Assembly (NCBI GenBank): GCA_050014015.1
Contig: JBEKEC010000013.1
Coordinates: 21,000 to 84,999, forward strand
DNA length: 64,000 bases
Direction of reading: 5' to 3'
Origin: PALSA-1353 sp050014015
GTDB taxonomy: Bacteria; Planctomycetota; Phycisphaerae; Tepidisphaerales; Tepidisphaeraceae
The notes under the pieces are model-generated. The model saw only the letters and a list, made by a program, of their open reading frames with translations, ran no database searches and was not told the DNA's origin. The position numbers were made by a program, and so were the translations under genes. Positions 51,474-59,700 of the stretch are shown here, in pieces (position 1 is the first letter of the stretch; every line of letters begins with the position of its first letter).

Positions 51474-51760
51474 AAAGAGTTTTACCGCGAAGACGCGAAG
51501 GACGCGAAGTTGCGCGAAGAATACGTCCGCGAAACTACCTCTGTAGCGCAAATCTTGTCGTAAAAACAAGAAATTACAGGATATCAACGAAGGACGCGAA
51601 GTTGCGCGAAGAAATACCCATCTGACTTCGCGAACCTTCGCGTCCTTCGTTGATATCCCGTAATTTCTTGTCTCCACGCCAAGAATTTCCGAGATCACGC
51701 GGCCTCGCTCCGCTTCGCGCAACTTCGCGCCCTTCGTGTCTTCGCGGTAATATTTTTTGG
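51474..51760. repeat. Nested inverted-repeat element, copy 2
   Basis: The outer arms (CCGCGAAGACGCGAAGGACG... and ...GTGTCTTCGCGGT) and inner arms (GATATCAACGAAGGACGCGA and TTCGCGTCCTTCGTTGATAT) nest within each other. Bases 51645-51757 are almost the same as 33600-33712. Both copies end at a GCGGCCATGCCGCG block. No coding capacity is seen. Confidence 0.82.
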
Positions 51761-51810
51761 TGGCGGCCATGCCGCGCTGGGCGCCTTCGCGGTAATCTTT
51801 TCGGAAACTC

Positions 51811-54195
51811 TCAACCTAACAAAGGCGTCGGGAAGACTCGGCGCCAGTTCACCACGCCCGCCGAAATGAAAATCAACCCGATCAGGCAAATCCACGGCCC
51901 AGCCAGCGTTTCGATTCGCGGCCAATGGAAGTCGATCCGGCCGGAATCGCCCGGCCAGATGATTTTCCCGCCGCTGTCTTGCGTCAGCTTGCGCATCGCC
52001 GCGTGATCGTTGCCGACGGCGTCGAACTCCGGCGCATACCGCCCGGCAACGGCGAAGCGATCGATCGTTTCGCCGCCGATTCGCAGCGTCGCGATCTGGG
52101 ATCCCCTCGGGGAATCCACGCTCGCCTCATATCTTCCCGGCGCCGTTTGCTGGAGCGCCGCCTCATGCTTTGGGCCATTGCCGGCCAGGTCCAGCGTGAT
52201 CGCCAGATCGTTCAGGAATTTTCCCGCGTCCGCGGCATCGACGGTTAAGTGCAGCCGGCCGCCGGTTTCCAATTGCACCGAAAATCGCGGATCGCGAGGT
52301 TTCTCAGCAATCAACGACGCCAGCGAATCGATTTCGCGGTCGTTCGGATGAAATGCCGTCGCCGCCACGCAGCCGCTTCCGACGCGCCAGTATCCGGCCA
52401 TCGGAACCTCGCCATTTCCGCCCAACGCCGCAGCCCAGCGCTGGGCATCCGGTTTCAGCCAGCTCCGATTCCAAACCGCAACCGTCGTTTTTCCGAGCGA
52501 TTTCGCGCCATTCTCAAAGAAGACGTTCACCGGCTGATGCGCAATGGCCGGCGGCAAGGCCGCCTGCGACAAAATCCGCATCGACCGCGCCCATTTCCGC
52601 GGATCGAATTCCTCGAACACGGTCCCGCCCGAGTCGGCCGAAATCCGGCGGATCGTCTTCAGCCCGCTGCCGCGCGCGATCGCCAGCACGTACAACCGGA
52701 CGTGTTTCTTCGACAAGAGATTCGCCAATTCCTCCGGGTGATCGACTTGCGCGTCGCAATCGGAAAGGAGCAGAAGCTCGCTGGGCAGATTCGCATCCGC
52801 CGCGGAGGCTTTGCCTTCCGCGACGGAGGCTTTGCCTTCCGCGACGGAGGCTTTGCCTTCCGCGACGGAGGCTTTGCCTTCCGCCTGGTCCGCGATCTGC
52901 GTCAGCGCCGATTCCAAATTCGTCGGCCCATGCGGAAACAGACCCTGCGGGGGAAGCGCGGCCTTGGCGGCGTCGGCGACCGTCCCCGGCCCAAGCCACC
53001 AGTTCACCGCATCGGAAAACTGTCCGATTTGAACCGGATCGGACGGAGGAAGCGCGGGCAACAGATTCACCATGGCGCGCGTCGCCGCCTGCCAGCGCGA
53101 GACGCCGCCGCCGATCTCCTGCGCCATCGACCCGCTCCCATCGGCCAGCAGCAGCCACCGCATCGCCGGCGTCGGCGGCGAACTGGCCAGCGGGCTGATC
53201 TGCTCCAGCCCCGTGCCCGGATATCCGCCCGCCGCCAACGCATGATCGCCCCCAACGATCAGCAGCGACCCGCCCAGATCGCGTACGTACTGCATCAGGC
53301 AATCCAATTGTGCAGGCGTGAACCGCTCGGCCGGTTGATTGTCCACGACAATGACGGCCGGGCCGAGATATTGCTCCGTCAAAACAGGCGATTGCTCGGG
53401 GGCAAAGGATCGCCAGCCGTCGCCGCGCGGGTTCTGGCCGACCCACCACCTTTGGCTTGCCGGTGTAGGAGAGACAGCCAGCGTGAGCGAATCATTCTCC
53501 GGCCAGAGGTCTGATGGATTCAGTTTCACCGTCGCGGCGGTTGCGCCGTCGGGAATGGGGCGCGTGACGAGAAAAGTTCCCGTCCCGATCGGGGTCGTCG
53601 AATCGGGAAATGACGCCTCTCGCGGTGGGCCGGTGTTGGCAATCGTCGCCGCCAGGGAATTGCCGCGAATCTCCAAATTCCGCACCGATCCATCGGCCAC
53701 GTTTTCCAATCCCTCATCCAGCGCCGCGTAAATCGGCGGCGAACGATCCGGCAGATCGAACCGGGCATCGCTGAACAAAACAATGGCATCGGCCTTTACC
53801 GGGGCGAAAACGGTTCGATCCGCGGGCATCTCGTCAAACGGCCCGGTCGGATCGAGCGGACGATTTTCCGCCGCGAAGGCGATCAGTCGAAACGGAACGT
53901 CGCCGATAAGCTGGGCGAGCCTCTGGCGGAGGAAATCAGGATTTCGAAATTTCGCCCCGCGCGTGCTTGGCGAAAGATCGACCATCACGGCGATCGTTCC
54001 CGGCCGGGGCCGATGCCAAACCGGCCCGGCCGCGGCCAAGGCCAGAAGAACGATCCCCCCCGACATCAACCATGCCGACACCGCCGGAACGTCGATTCGC
54101 CGCCATCGCGCGATGGCGATCGCCGCCACCCCCAGCGCCAATGCCCCCACGCCCCAATCGAGCGAAGAAAAAGATACCACCGAGGCAACCGGCAT
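51811..54195 (-). CDS. VWA-domain membrane protein (BatA/CoxE-like)
   Basis: The 794-residue product has two N-terminal transmembrane helices (WGVGALALGVAAIAIA; WLMSGGIVLLALAAAG). A von Willebrand A domain follows with the MIDAS motif LLLADGSGSMAQE near residue 358, and one C-terminal helix (WICLIGLIFISAGVVNW). This resembles Bat-type membrane proteins or the planctomycete VWA/CARDB families. Four tandem 21-bp copies of the palindromic repeat (52802-52884) encode (V)AEGKAS four times at about 437-464. hslV is divergent 27 bases away. Confidence 0.8.
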   Translation of the reverse strand: MPVASVVSFSSLDWGVGALALGVAAIAIARWRRIDVPAVSAWLMSGGIVLLALAAAGPVWHRPRPGTIAVMVDLSPSTRGAKFRNPDFLRQRLAQLIGDVPFRLIAFAAENRPLDPTGPFDEMPADRTVFAPVKADAIVLFSDARFDLPDRSPPIYAALDEGLENVADGSVRNLEIRGNSLAATIANTGPPREASFPDSTTPIGTGTFLVTRPIPDGATAATVKLNPSDLWPENDSLTLAVSPTPASQRWWVGQNPRGDGWRSFAPEQSPVLTEQYLGPAVIVVDNQPAERFTPAQLDCLMQYVRDLGGSLLIVGGDHALAAGGYPGTGLEQISPLASSPPTPAMRWLLLADGSGSMAQEIGGGVSRWQAATRAMVNLLPALPPSDPVQIGQFSDAVNWWLGPGTVADAAKAALPPQGLFPHGPTNLESALTQIADQAEGKASVAEGKASVAEGKASVAEGKASAADANLPSELLLLSDCDAQVDHPEELANLLSKKHVRLYVLAIARGSGLKTIRRISADSGGTVFEEFDPRKWARSMRILSQAALPPAIAHQPVNVFFENGAKSLGKTTVAVWNRSWLKPDAQRWAAALGGNGEVPMAGYWRVGSGCVAATAFHPNDREIDSLASLIAEKPRDPRFSVQLETGGRLHLTVDAADAGKFLNDLAITLDLAGNGPKHEAALQQTAPGRYEASVDSPRGSQIATLRIGGETIDRFAVAGRYAPEFDAVGNDHAAMRKLTQDSGGKIIWPGDSGRIDFHWPRIETLAGPWICLIGLIFISAGVVNWRRVFPTPLLG
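52802..52884. repeat. Intragenic palindromic repeat, four tandem copies (F1-F4)
   Basis: Four units with a 21-bp period carry GGAGGC-TTT-GCCTTCC. They lie in the VWA protein gene and encode AEGKASV repeatedly. The arms have GC ends (GCGGAGGC/GCCTTCCGC) in the first copy. Confidence 0.85.
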
Positions 54196-54222
54196 GAATC
54201 GCGATTATAATCTCCCGCACAC

Positions 54223-54756
54223 ATGAAACCGGCACGATCCACAACCATTCTCAGCGTTCGCAAAGACGGTCAGGTCGCCCTCGGCGGCGACGGGCAGGTG
54301 ACCCTTGGCGTCACCATCGCCAAGCACGATGCGGTCAAGATTCGCCGGATCGGCAACGGCAAAGTGTTGACCGGCTTTGCCGGGTCGGCCGCCGATGCCT
54401 TTGCGCTCCTGGATCGCTTCGAGAAAAAATTAGCCGAACATCCCGACAACACCCGCCGGGCGGTGATCGAGTTGGCCAAGGATTGGCGAACCGACCGCGT
54501 TCTGCGCCGGCTGGAAGCGATGCTGGCCGTGGCCGATGCGAGCGTCAGCCTGATCGTCAGCGGCGCTGGCGACGTGATCGAGCCGAGCGACGGCATCATC
54601 GGCATCGGCAGCGGCGGCCCCTACGCCCTGGCCGCCGCCAAGGCACTGCTGGCGCATTCAAATCTGCCGGCCAAGCAGATCGTCGAGGAAGCCCTGAAGA
54701 TCGCCGGGCAGATTTGCATTTATACGAATACGAATATCAAGGTGGAAGCGCTTTAA
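54223..54756 (+). CDS. hslV: HslV protease subunit
   Basis: The 177-residue product is the proteasome-like threonine protease HslV: TTILSVRKDGQVALGGDGQ, FAGSAADAFALLDRFEKKL, VIELAKDWRTDRVLRRLEAM and IGSGGPYALAAAKALL. The catalytic N-terminal Thr is expected after removal of the short leader MKPARS. It works with HslU, encoded elsewhere in the window; normally the two genes are adjacent (hslVU). It is divergent from the VWA gene. Confidence 0.95.
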   Translation: MKPARSTTILSVRKDGQVALGGDGQVTLGVTIAKHDAVKIRRIGNGKVLTGFAGSAADAFALLDRFEKKLAEHPDNTRRAVIELAKDWRTDRVLRRLEAMLAVADASVSLIVSGAGDVIEPSDGIIGIGSGGPYALAAAKALLAHSNLPAKQIVEEALKIAGQICIYTNTNIKVEAL

Positions 54757-54765
54757 TTCGGAATT

Positions 54766-54862
54766 GAATCGAACCGCCAAGACGCCGAGGACGCCAAGGT
54801 CGGATAACGCTGGGATTCTGCTCTCATCTTGGCGTCCTCGGCGTCTTGGCGGTTACATTTGT
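54766..54862. repeat. Inverted repeat with CCGCCAAG/ CCGAGGACGCCAAG units
   Basis: GAACCGCCAAGACGCCGAGG, ACGCCAAG (54769-54800) is matched in reverse by 54828-54854 (CTTGGCGTCCTCGGCGTCTT, GGCGGTTA). It resembles the inverted repeat at 28638-28783 and lies just after hslV. It may terminate hslV transcription. Confidence 0.8.
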
Positions 54863-54883
54863 TTCTCGGAATTGGAGAGTTAG

Positions 54884-55243
54884 ATGTCGCGACAACAAAC
54901 GAGCGATGAAATCTGCGGGGCCAGGGACGTCCGCAATCGTCCGCTGGAATTTTCCGACCGGTCAAATCGAACGAAGGCCGAGGTGATCGCGACATTGGAA
55001 AAACGCGTTGCCGAGGCCGACGCGGTTTTGGCGAAACTGACGGCCGAGCAACTGATCCTCCCACGGCGGATTCAGGGATTCGAAACGAACGTCATCGGCG
55101 CGATCATGAACACAATTCCACATTTTCGTGGCCACGTTCAGGAGATTATTCATATCACTCGCCAGCAGCTTGGGGAGGAATATCGGTTTGATTTTGTGCC
55201 GAAGGGGAAGGAACAGGAATCAGCGGGCGCGGCGGCGGTCTGA
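54884..55243 (+). CDS. DinB/DUF1572-family protein, apparently N-truncated
   Basis: The 119-residue product reads GARDVRNRPLEFSDRSNRTK, then AEVIATLEKRVAEADAVLAK, LILPRRIQGFETNVIGAIMN and IPHFRGHVQEIIHITRQQLG. It matches the last two thirds of DUF1572/DinB-like proteins, including the third-helix His pair region (HFRGH). Family members usually have about 60 more residues at the N-terminus, with a metal-binding His in LHLTGN. That part is missing; the sequence just upstream is an inverted repeat. The gene may be a 5' truncated remnant or a short variant with reinitiated start. Confidence 0.65.
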   Translation: MSRQQTSDEICGARDVRNRPLEFSDRSNRTKAEVIATLEKRVAEADAVLAKLTAEQLILPRRIQGFETNVIGAIMNTIPHFRGHVQEIIHITRQQLGEEYRFDFVPKGKEQESAGAAAV

Positions 55244-55309
55244 GGGTGGTCCGACGTATGTCTCTCCCGATTCTGCTCGATTCGATTTGAAATCCATGAA
55301 GTAAAAGAG

Positions 55310-55372
55310 TCTCACGCAAAGGCGCAGAGGCGCAAAGGTTTCTTCTTTGCGCCTTTGCGCCTCTGCGTGAGC
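55310..55372. repeat. Perfect-arm inverted repeat (GCAAAGGCGCAGAGGCGC)
   Basis: CTCACGCAAAGGCGCAGAGG, CGCAAAGG is matched in reverse by CCTTTGCGCCTCTGCGTGAG. It lies between the DinB-like gene and the dispersed element. No coding function. Confidence 0.8.
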
Positions 55373-55449
55373 TATTTCTTTGAGCCTGTTGCCAAGCCCC
55401 ATTGGTAAGCGAGACGCTTTAGCAGCCTTACGTCCGTGCTGCAATCCAT

Positions 55450-55655
55450 CAAAATCCTCGCGCGCCGCGCAGATTTCCAACTCGGATTATTTACGACCCG
55501 CTTCGCTCGCGGAGGGCTAGCCCTCCGCGAGCGAAGCGGGTGGTCAATCCGAATTGTCCACTTTGGGATCGCCCACCGGGTCCTGCGGAAGCATCCGCCT
55601 CTGCATCCCTTTTTTTTGGTTGCGGCTATGCCGCGCTGGGCAATCCGCGGTTCAA
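55450..55655. repeat. Dispersed palindromic element, copy 2 (inverted relative to copy 1)
   Basis: The central palindrome (ACCCGCTTCGCTCGCGGAGG, GCTAGC, then inverse) lies at 55497-55550. The blocks TTGTCCACTTTGGGATCGCC and TCCGCCTCTGCATCC follow, and they match 43905-44010 in reverse. It ends with a GGTTGCGGCTATGCCGCG block, which the nested-element family shares. Confidence 0.8.
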
Positions 55656-56278
55656 TTCCCTTCCTTGTTTCCCTTTCGGCACGGGAAAAGGGTGGCCTGC
55701 GGCAATTCCCGCCAATCTCCGTCCGTCAGCGCAAAGACCAACATATTGCGAAGCGTCCCATCCACGCCGACCTTCTGATGCCTCAGCTCCCCCTCCAGTT
55801 TCATCCCAATCCGCTCAACGACGCGAATGCTCCGCTGATTGATGGAGTCGCAGCGAACTTCAATCCTCCTGGCCCCCATGGTTTCAAACCCAAATCGCAA
55901 AATCCCCGCCACGGCTTCCGTGATGTATCCTTGCCGTTCAAATCGTTTGCGGCACCAGTATCCCACTTCGAACTTTGGCACGGTCCAGTCACGGGGATGC
56001 AGTCCGCTGGAGCCAACAAACAGTCCGCTTTGTTTGTGAATCAATCGAAGCGTGACGTCCTGGCGAGTGAGGAACAGGCTGTATGCCTTGCGGGAGTTTT
56101 CTTCGGTTTTCTCGATGCTCGGACGTTCCTTGGCCCAGGGCATCCAGGGCTGCAAATCGTCGAACGACTCCAGGATCGCGGCATTGAACGCGAGTCCGTC
56201 GCCGGGCCGCGGCACGCGGATCAGCAACCGCTCGGTCTCGAACGATTCTGGAATGTCCAACAAGATTGGGTTCGTCAT
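55652..56278 (-). CDS. GNAT acetyltransferase (RimJ/RimL type)
   Basis: The 208-residue product has the RimJ/L N-acetyltransferase features: FETERLLIRVPRPGDGLAF at the start, FLFVGSSGLHPRD-like beta strands (here LFVGSSGLHPRDWTV), the acetyl-CoA loop RQGYITEAVAGILRFGFE (usually GxGxA), and IEVRCDSINQRSIRVVERIG followed by MKLEGELRHQ. Such enzymes acetylate ribosomal proteins, amino acids or antibiotics; the substrate is unknown. A decayed 3' end of a close relative lies at 48239-48326. Confidence 0.88.
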   Translation of the reverse strand: MTNPILLDIPESFETERLLIRVPRPGDGLAFNAAILESFDDLQPWMPWAKERPSIEKTEENSRKAYSLFLTRQDVTLRLIHKQSGLFVGSSGLHPRDWTVPKFEVGYWCRKRFERQGYITEAVAGILRFGFETMGARRIEVRCDSINQRSIRVVERIGMKLEGELRHQKVGVDGTLRNMLVFALTDGDWRELPQATLFPCRKGNKEGN

Positions 56279-56292
56279 TGCCGAAGATTATC

Positions 56293-57180
56293 TCAATAAG
56301 CGATGGACGGCGCCCAGGCCGCACCGGATTCGGGGGGCAGCGGCTCCTCGTAAGGCCCTATCGCCATGAGCGACATGAGCTTGATCGAGCGCATTTTCAA
56401 GCCGAGCGCCCTGCGAAAAAGTTCGCCGTTTCGCGCGGGAATCAACACTTTGTGGGCCGGCGGCGGCACATGACGCGCCGCCTGCGTGACGGTCGTTAGA
56501 AGATCTTCGGCTGATTCGGCAACGCCATGTCCGAAGAATCCGGGGATAACATAAGCCACGAGCCTTTCGGCCTTGAAGCGGCCGTGGGGAATGAAGCCGG
56601 CCTTGCCGCCTTGCTCGATCATGAACGCCAATTCATTTTTTCGCGACACTTTCAAGATTCTGGTGCACAGAGCGTGGCAGCCCGCCAAATCGCTCGACAC
56701 CAGCGGCCGAACCGTCGCGTCAGAATGATCGGCCGGCGAGACCGCCATCAGCACCAGCGGCTCGACGACCGTAAACCCAATCGAGGTGTACAGGGACAAC
56801 GAGGCCATGTTAAAGCCGTCCTGAACAAGCCGGACCATCGGACCGTGGTTTGCCAACGACCAGTCGACGACGTGCCGCATGAGTGCGCGGCCGACGCCCC
56901 GCGCCTGGCAGCCCGGGTCCACGGTGATCGGCCCCACGCCGGAAACGCCGTCGCTGATCTGCGTAAAATTCGAGCCGACGATTTTGCCGTCGAGAACCGC
57001 GGCAACCCCATAAAAATCGGGCCGGTGGACGAGCATCTCCACCATCATCAGGGCGACATCCATGCTGGGGATGTCAAGCGGAAACCTGTGGCGATCGTGA
57101 ATTCCCTTGAACGCTTCAAAGAGAATCCGAGCGAGTTCAAGAACGTGTTCCGCGCTTGCCCGCACGATTTCCAGAGCCAT
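56293..57180 (-). CDS. Tandem GNAT-domain acetyltransferase-like protein
   Basis: The 295-residue product has one clear GNAT domain in its first half (IVRASAEHVLELARILFEAF, then ITVDPGCQARGVGRALMRHV with the acetyl-CoA loop QARGVGRAL, and LYTSIGFTVVEPLVLM). The second half (ATVRPLVSSDLAGCHALCTR, RLVAYVIPGFFGHGVAESAE) repeats the fold in a more diverged form. This architecture is common among GNAT proteins of unknown substrate. It is 15 bases upstream of the other GNAT gene on the same strand, so they may be co-transcribed. Confidence 0.85.
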   Translation of the reverse strand: MALEIVRASAEHVLELARILFEAFKGIHDRHRFPLDIPSMDVALMMVEMLVHRPDFYGVAAVLDGKIVGSNFTQISDGVSGVGPITVDPGCQARGVGRALMRHVVDWSLANHGPMVRLVQDGFNMASLSLYTSIGFTVVEPLVLMAVSPADHSDATVRPLVSSDLAGCHALCTRILKVSRKNELAFMIEQGGKAGFIPHGRFKAERLVAYVIPGFFGHGVAESAEDLLTTVTQAARHVPPPAHKVLIPARNGELFRRALGLKMRSIKLMSLMAIGPYEEPLPPESGAAWAPSIAY

Positions 57181-57398
57181 GGCTGCCTCCTCAGTCGAGA
57201 TATACTTCTCGGATTATTGCAACGTGGCAGGCCAAAATCGAGGTGCGCCTCCGCAGGGATCGGGGTGACGGGAGTGGAATGGCGCGGGGGGGATAACATC
57301 CGCCATCCAAGCAATTCGCCGAAGCGTTTGAAGTCTTGGACGGCAGTGGGCGGGACGGTATATTGCGAGCCAATGAAATCGCGCCCGAAGGAGAGGAA

Positions 57399-58928
57399 AT
57401 GATCGCTGTTGCATCCCACACGTGCGGTGCATTTTGCGGACTGGCTGCCATCCTGGTCTGGGGTTGGGGCTCGGCGGCAACCGTATTTGCCACGGAGACA
57501 CAGCCAGACATTCCCTCTGAACCGGCGCTGCGCGTGCCTCAGACGCAGATGGGTATCACGCAATTGTCCAACGAAAAGCTTGATTGGCTGCTCGATGCGA
57601 AATTCGGAATGTTCATCCATTGGGGGTTGTACTCCGGACCCGGACGCGGGGAATGGTTCATGCAAAATCAGGGGATGCTCCCGGGGGTGTACCGCCAGTT
57701 CGCGTATCCGGAAAGCGGCGAGGCGTACTTCGACGCTGCCGACTATCACCCGGAGACTTGGGCGCAACTGGCCAAGGACGCCGGCATGAAATGGATGTGT
57801 CTGACCGCACGGCATCACGATGGTTTCTGCCTGTTCGACAGCCCATATCCGAACGCCTTCACGAGCATGCAGACGCTGCATCGGGATTTGATTGCCGAGT
57901 ACGTCAAGGCATGCCGCGGCGCGGGCTTGAAGGTCGGCATCTATTATTCGCCGCTGAGTTGGCGCTATCCCGGCTATTACGACGTGACCGGCGCCAATTG
58001 CCTGCCCAACAGGTTCGGCTATAAGACCGATCCATCCCACGTGGAGAATGCGCGGCTGATGAAGGAGGAAAACTACGTCAACGTCAAGACACTCATGACC
58101 GGTTACGGCAAGATTGACCATATCTACTGGGACGGCGGTTGGCTGGGGCAAAAAGGCTCCGACGCGGACGCCGCATACTTTCACGAGCCCGGCAAATATC
58201 TCGATCCCGCGAATCGCTGGCCGATCGGCAAGGAATATCAGGACGTTGAGCAGAGCACGGGCAAGGCCTTGGGAATCATGGGGATGGTGCGCAAGTACCA
58301 GCCGGATGCGATTGTCAATCTCCGCTATGGCTGGATGGGCGACATCGTCGAGGAGGAAGGCGAACGAGAAACCACGGGAAAGATCCGCAGCAGCGTGATC
58401 TGCGATAAGAATCTTTCCATGCAGAACGGCACCTGGGGCTACAATGCCAAATCCATCGCCGGCGGCAAAGTGATGACGCGGGACCAACTGGTGCGATACC
58501 TGGCCAACTGCGTGGTTCGCAACATGGTGTTGTTGGTCAATGTGGGTCCCGATCGACACGGCGTAATCCCCGACCTGGAACAGCAGCGCTTGCGGGAAAT
58601 GGGCCGATGGATTGCCAAAATGAGCGATGCCATCTACGGCACTCGCGGCGGACCGTGGGAACCGGTAGACCGCGAATACGGCTATTGCTACAAGGGATCC
58701 GTGGTTTACGTGCACCTCTTGAAGGACTACGCCGGGAATACTTTCAAGATGCCGCCTCTGGGCAAGTTACGCGTCACGAAAGTGTACGAGGTCTATACGG
58801 GCCGATCGCTTCCGTACGAAGGGGATCGTGAAGTGACCATTCACGACATCGACCGAACGGCGTCGCCCGCCGATTCGGTGGTTGCGGTCGCTTTCGATCG
58901 TGACATTCAAAGTGTTTGGAAGAATTAA
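57399..58928 (+). CDS. Secreted alpha-L-fucosidase (GH29)
   Basis: From the ATG at 57399, preceded by GGAGAGGAA, the product is 509 residues with a signal peptide (SHTCGAFCGLAAILVWGWGS, AATVFA). It has the GH29 features AKFGMFIHWGLYSGPGRGEW, GMKWMCLTARHHDGFCLFDS, GKIDHIYWDGGWLGQK (the nucleophile Asp lies here by family analogy), and LLVNVGPDRHGVI. It hydrolyses fucose from fucosylated glycans outside the cytoplasm. The start at 57336 is rejected as it lacks a site. Planctomycetes commonly degrade fucose-rich polysaccharides. Confidence 0.92.
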   Translation: MIAVASHTCGAFCGLAAILVWGWGSAATVFATETQPDIPSEPALRVPQTQMGITQLSNEKLDWLLDAKFGMFIHWGLYSGPGRGEWFMQNQGMLPGVYRQFAYPESGEAYFDAADYHPETWAQLAKDAGMKWMCLTARHHDGFCLFDSPYPNAFTSMQTLHRDLIAEYVKACRGAGLKVGIYYSPLSWRYPGYYDVTGANCLPNRFGYKTDPSHVENARLMKEENYVNVKTLMTGYGKIDHIYWDGGWLGQKGSDADAAYFHEPGKYLDPANRWPIGKEYQDVEQSTGKALGIMGMVRKYQPDAIVNLRYGWMGDIVEEEGERETTGKIRSSVICDKNLSMQNGTWGYNAKSIAGGKVMTRDQLVRYLANCVVRNMVLLVNVGPDRHGVIPDLEQQRLREMGRWIAKMSDAIYGTRGGPWEPVDREYGYCYKGSVVYVHLLKDYAGNTFKMPPLGKLRVTKVYEVYTGRSLPYEGDREVTIHDIDRTASPADSVVAVAFDRDIQSVWKN

Positions 58929-59058
58929 GACCCAAACTGCCTACGACGCTATCTTCGCAGCGCCAGGATTTGAACGATTGGTTCCCGCCGCGCTTTGTGC
59001 CGCGTTCAGAATGTAGTATCCTACCGCGCCCGTTCCAAAGGCCGATCGCGATTACCGA

Positions 59059-59697
59059 ATGCCCGAAAATGAGCCGATCGAATATCTTGATTATGGAATT
59101 TCGCCGGCATCCTCCCGAATGGCGACGATCGCGCTCATTCCGTCGGCGGTCGCGTTCAACATCGCGCTGTCACAAATCGTCCTGGCGCTGAAATTGCCTG
59201 TTTATCTCGATTGCGTGGGCATCATCACGACCACGCTCATCGCCGGACTTGGGCCGGGGTTGATCGTCACCGTGCTGGCCTTCGGCATGATGGCGCTGCT
59301 GTTCAATCACATCATCATTTTCTTCACCGGCACCGCCGCCATGATGGCGGTCGGCACGCATCTTCTGGCCATGATCGGCGGCTTCCGGACCCTCTTCCGG
59401 ACCGTATTGAGCGGTCTGGCGCTGGGCGTCATTTCCGCGCTGGTTTCGCTGCCGATCTCGGTTTACCTTTTCGGCGGCGTGACGACGGCCGGGTCTACCT
59501 TCGTCACCGCATGGTTCATCCATCGCGGGTTCTCTCTGCCCGTGGCCGGATTCTTCTCCGGAATGATCTGCGACGCCTCGACCGACAAGGTGGCCGAGGC
59601 TCTGCTGGCGGTCTGGCTGGTGCGGGCCGTGCCCCACGATCTGCTCCGTCGTTTTCGCGGGCCCACTTTGGCGAAGAACTTTAATATCAACGGGTAG
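59059..59697 (+). CDS. ECF transporter substrate-binding S component
   Basis: The 212-residue product is hydrophobic with about six transmembrane helices (for example FNIALSQIVLALKLPVYLDC, GIITTTLIAGLGPGLIVTVL, FTGTAAMMAVGTHLLAMI). The pattern fits an energy-coupling-factor S component, with PVYLDCVGIITTTLIAG near the beginning. It is followed after three bases by the T component and then by a fused ATPase, the standard set for vitamin or metal uptake. The substrate cannot be told from sequence. Confidence 0.82.
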   Translation: MPENEPIEYLDYGISPASSRMATIALIPSAVAFNIALSQIVLALKLPVYLDCVGIITTTLIAGLGPGLIVTVLAFGMMALLFNHIIIFFTGTAAMMAVGTHLLAMIGGFRTLFRTVLSGLALGVISALVSLPISVYLFGGVTTAGSTFVTAWFIHRGFSLPVAGFFSGMICDASTDKVAEALLAVWLVRAVPHDLLRRFRGPTLAKNFNING

Positions 59698-59700
59698 TCG

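Noticed and set aside
52802..52884. Possible CRISPR-like tandem repeat
   Set aside because: The units are contiguous with a 21-bp period and lie in frame within the VWA gene. There are no spacers and no cas genes.
57048..58715. A 555-residue minus-strand open frame
   Set aside because: It is antisense to the GH29 fucosidase, which has clear family motifs; the reverse frame has none.
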